Source of the DNA: a bacterium A37T11
Lineage (GTDB): Bacteria > Bacteroidota > Bacteroidia > Sphingobacteriales > Sphingobacteriaceae
Reading direction: 5' to 3'
Assembly (NCBI GenBank): GCA_900109895.1
Contig: FOBR01000017.1
Location: forward strand, 1-64,000
Length of the DNA: 64,000 nt
Numbering within the stretch: the first letter of the stretch is position 1; each line of letters starts with the position of its first letter. Made by a program: the position numbers and the translations under genes. The notes below the pieces were generated by a model. It ran no database searches. It saw only the letters and a program-made list of their open reading frames with translations, and had not been told where the DNA came from. Of the stretch, positions 63,337 to 64,000 are shown piece after piece.

Positions 63337-64000
63337 TTATAGTTTTCTCAGTCTATCTTCTTGTTTTTTGGTATTTTTAAACGTGTTAAAACGTGGTTTA
63401 ACGATCTTAATGCTTTGTTTTGAAAGCGCAATACTGGCATTTAGCTCAAAGCCAATCAACAAAATTAAAGAGTTGAGATACAACCATATCATAATCACAA
63501 TTAATGTACCAATTGATCCGTACAATTTATTGTAAGTATTGAAGTTGTTTATGTAAGCGCTAAATCCCCAAAAGGTCAAAATTGCTAAAATAGTTGCCAG
63601 GCTGGCACCTGGGCTGAATAGTTTCCATTTGCGCGCAGAGGCTGGTCCAAATTTATATAATACGCTAACTGTAAAGAAATATATACCAATGACAATGATC
63701 CAGCGGATAAAATCGAGGATGTGTACCCAAATAGATCGATCCAAGCCAATGTTGTGGCGGAGGTACCGAAAAACATAATTCGTAACAGTAATGATGGTCA
63801 TGCCGGTAGAGAGCGCAATGACGAGCATAAAGGTTAGGACCACGGCTACGAATCGTTGACGCACCCAACTTCGGCTTTCTGGGATTAGTGATGATTTGTT
63901 AAAAGCTACCATGAGTGAGTGTACTCCATTGGTTGAAAAAAATAGGGCTAATAGAAAACCAAAGGATAGTAGACTGCTGTTTTGGTTCTTAACAATATCT
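63337..64000 (-). CDS. YihY/BrkB family membrane protein, cut by the window end
   Basis: The frame is open from the right window edge; the visible part encodes about 220 residues. It has at least four membrane segments (LLSFGFLLALFFSTNG, FVAVVLTFMLVIALSTGMTI, FIRWIIVIGIYFFTVSVLYKF, GIGT-like LIVIMIWLYLNSLILLIGFELNA) and the family motif GPASARKWKLFSPGA. It ends in a basic tail. These proteins were once annotated as ribonuclease BN; their true role is unknown. The N-terminus lies outside the window. Confidence 0.88.
   Translation of the reverse strand, partial: DIVKNQNSSLLSFGFLLALFFSTNGVHSLMVAFNKSSLIPESRSWVRQRFVAVVLTFMLVIALSTGMTIITVTNYVFRYLRHNIGLDRSIWVHILDFIRWIIVIGIYFFTVSVLYKFGPASARKWKLFSPGASLATILAILTFWGFSAYINNFNTYNKLYGSIGTLIVIMIWLYLNSLILLIGFELNASIALSKQSIKIVKPRFNTFKNTKKQEDRLRKL

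Noticed and set aside
1-64000. tRNA, rRNA or CRISPR arrays
   Set aside because: No cloverleaf-like T-loop sequences, rRNA segments or regularly spaced direct repeats were noticed by eye; a tRNAscan-type search was not possible.

Overview
The window looks like a chromosome segment of a Bacteroidota, most likely a Sphingobacteriaceae-type bacterium. The signs are SusC/SusD pairs, a hybrid two-component regulator with a beta-propeller sensor, an Oar-type TonB receptor, GH92/GH127/GH78 enzymes, lipoproteins with DUF5004/DUF4961-type domains, and TAnnTTTG -7 promoter boxes in front of many genes. No rRNA, tRNA or CRISPR array was seen.

Left part (1-7.0 kb) is a degraded accessory region. It holds the tail of an IS4-type transposase, a susC reduced by internal deletions, a susD fragment, an intact Gfo/Idh/MocA oxidoreductase, an AraC regulator split by an in-frame stop, an AbiEi/AbiEii toxin-antitoxin pair, a frameshifted Crp-like gene, a partial CHAP-like protein with an unusual C-terminus, and a small DUF6686-like gene flanked by copies of a hairpin-forming repeat. 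A triple 14-bp palindrome array lies at 3620-3677.

The centre (7.06-32.9 kb, all minus strand) is a large polysaccharide utilization locus. A hybrid two-component system is followed by one tightly spaced 11-gene unit: GH38-like glycosidase, SGNH esterase, GH92 alpha-mannosidase, SusD, DUF5004 lipoprotein, DUF4961 protein, short SusC, SusD, full SusC, a multi-domain lipoprotein, and GH78 alpha-L-rhamnosidase. The enzyme set suggests an acylated glycan with rhamnose and alpha-mannose-like ends. The gene order, with enzymes first, two SusDs and two unlike SusCs, is unusual. An Oar-type receptor (33.1-36.3 kb) and a divergent GH127 beta-L-arabinofuranosidase plus an old-yellow-enzyme reductase (36.5-39.5 kb) follow.

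From 39.6 to 47.1 kb there are three tandem FtsX/MacB-type permease genes. The first two are intact and share duplicated sequence running past their stop codons; the third carries at least six lesions. The right part (47.1-64 kb) is mostly housekeeping: HAD phosphatase, D-cysteine desulfhydrase-like enzyme, RluD-type pseudouridine synthase, class IV aminotransferase, fmt, LolC/E-type permease, a LEA-like lipoprotein, folD, lepA, a NodB deacetylase, TolC and MacA-like efflux parts, gpsA, a hybrid histidine kinase, and a YihY/BrkB membrane protein cut by the window end. Several of these genes have a -7 box only 4-7 bases before the start codon, which suggests leaderless or nearly leaderless mRNAs.
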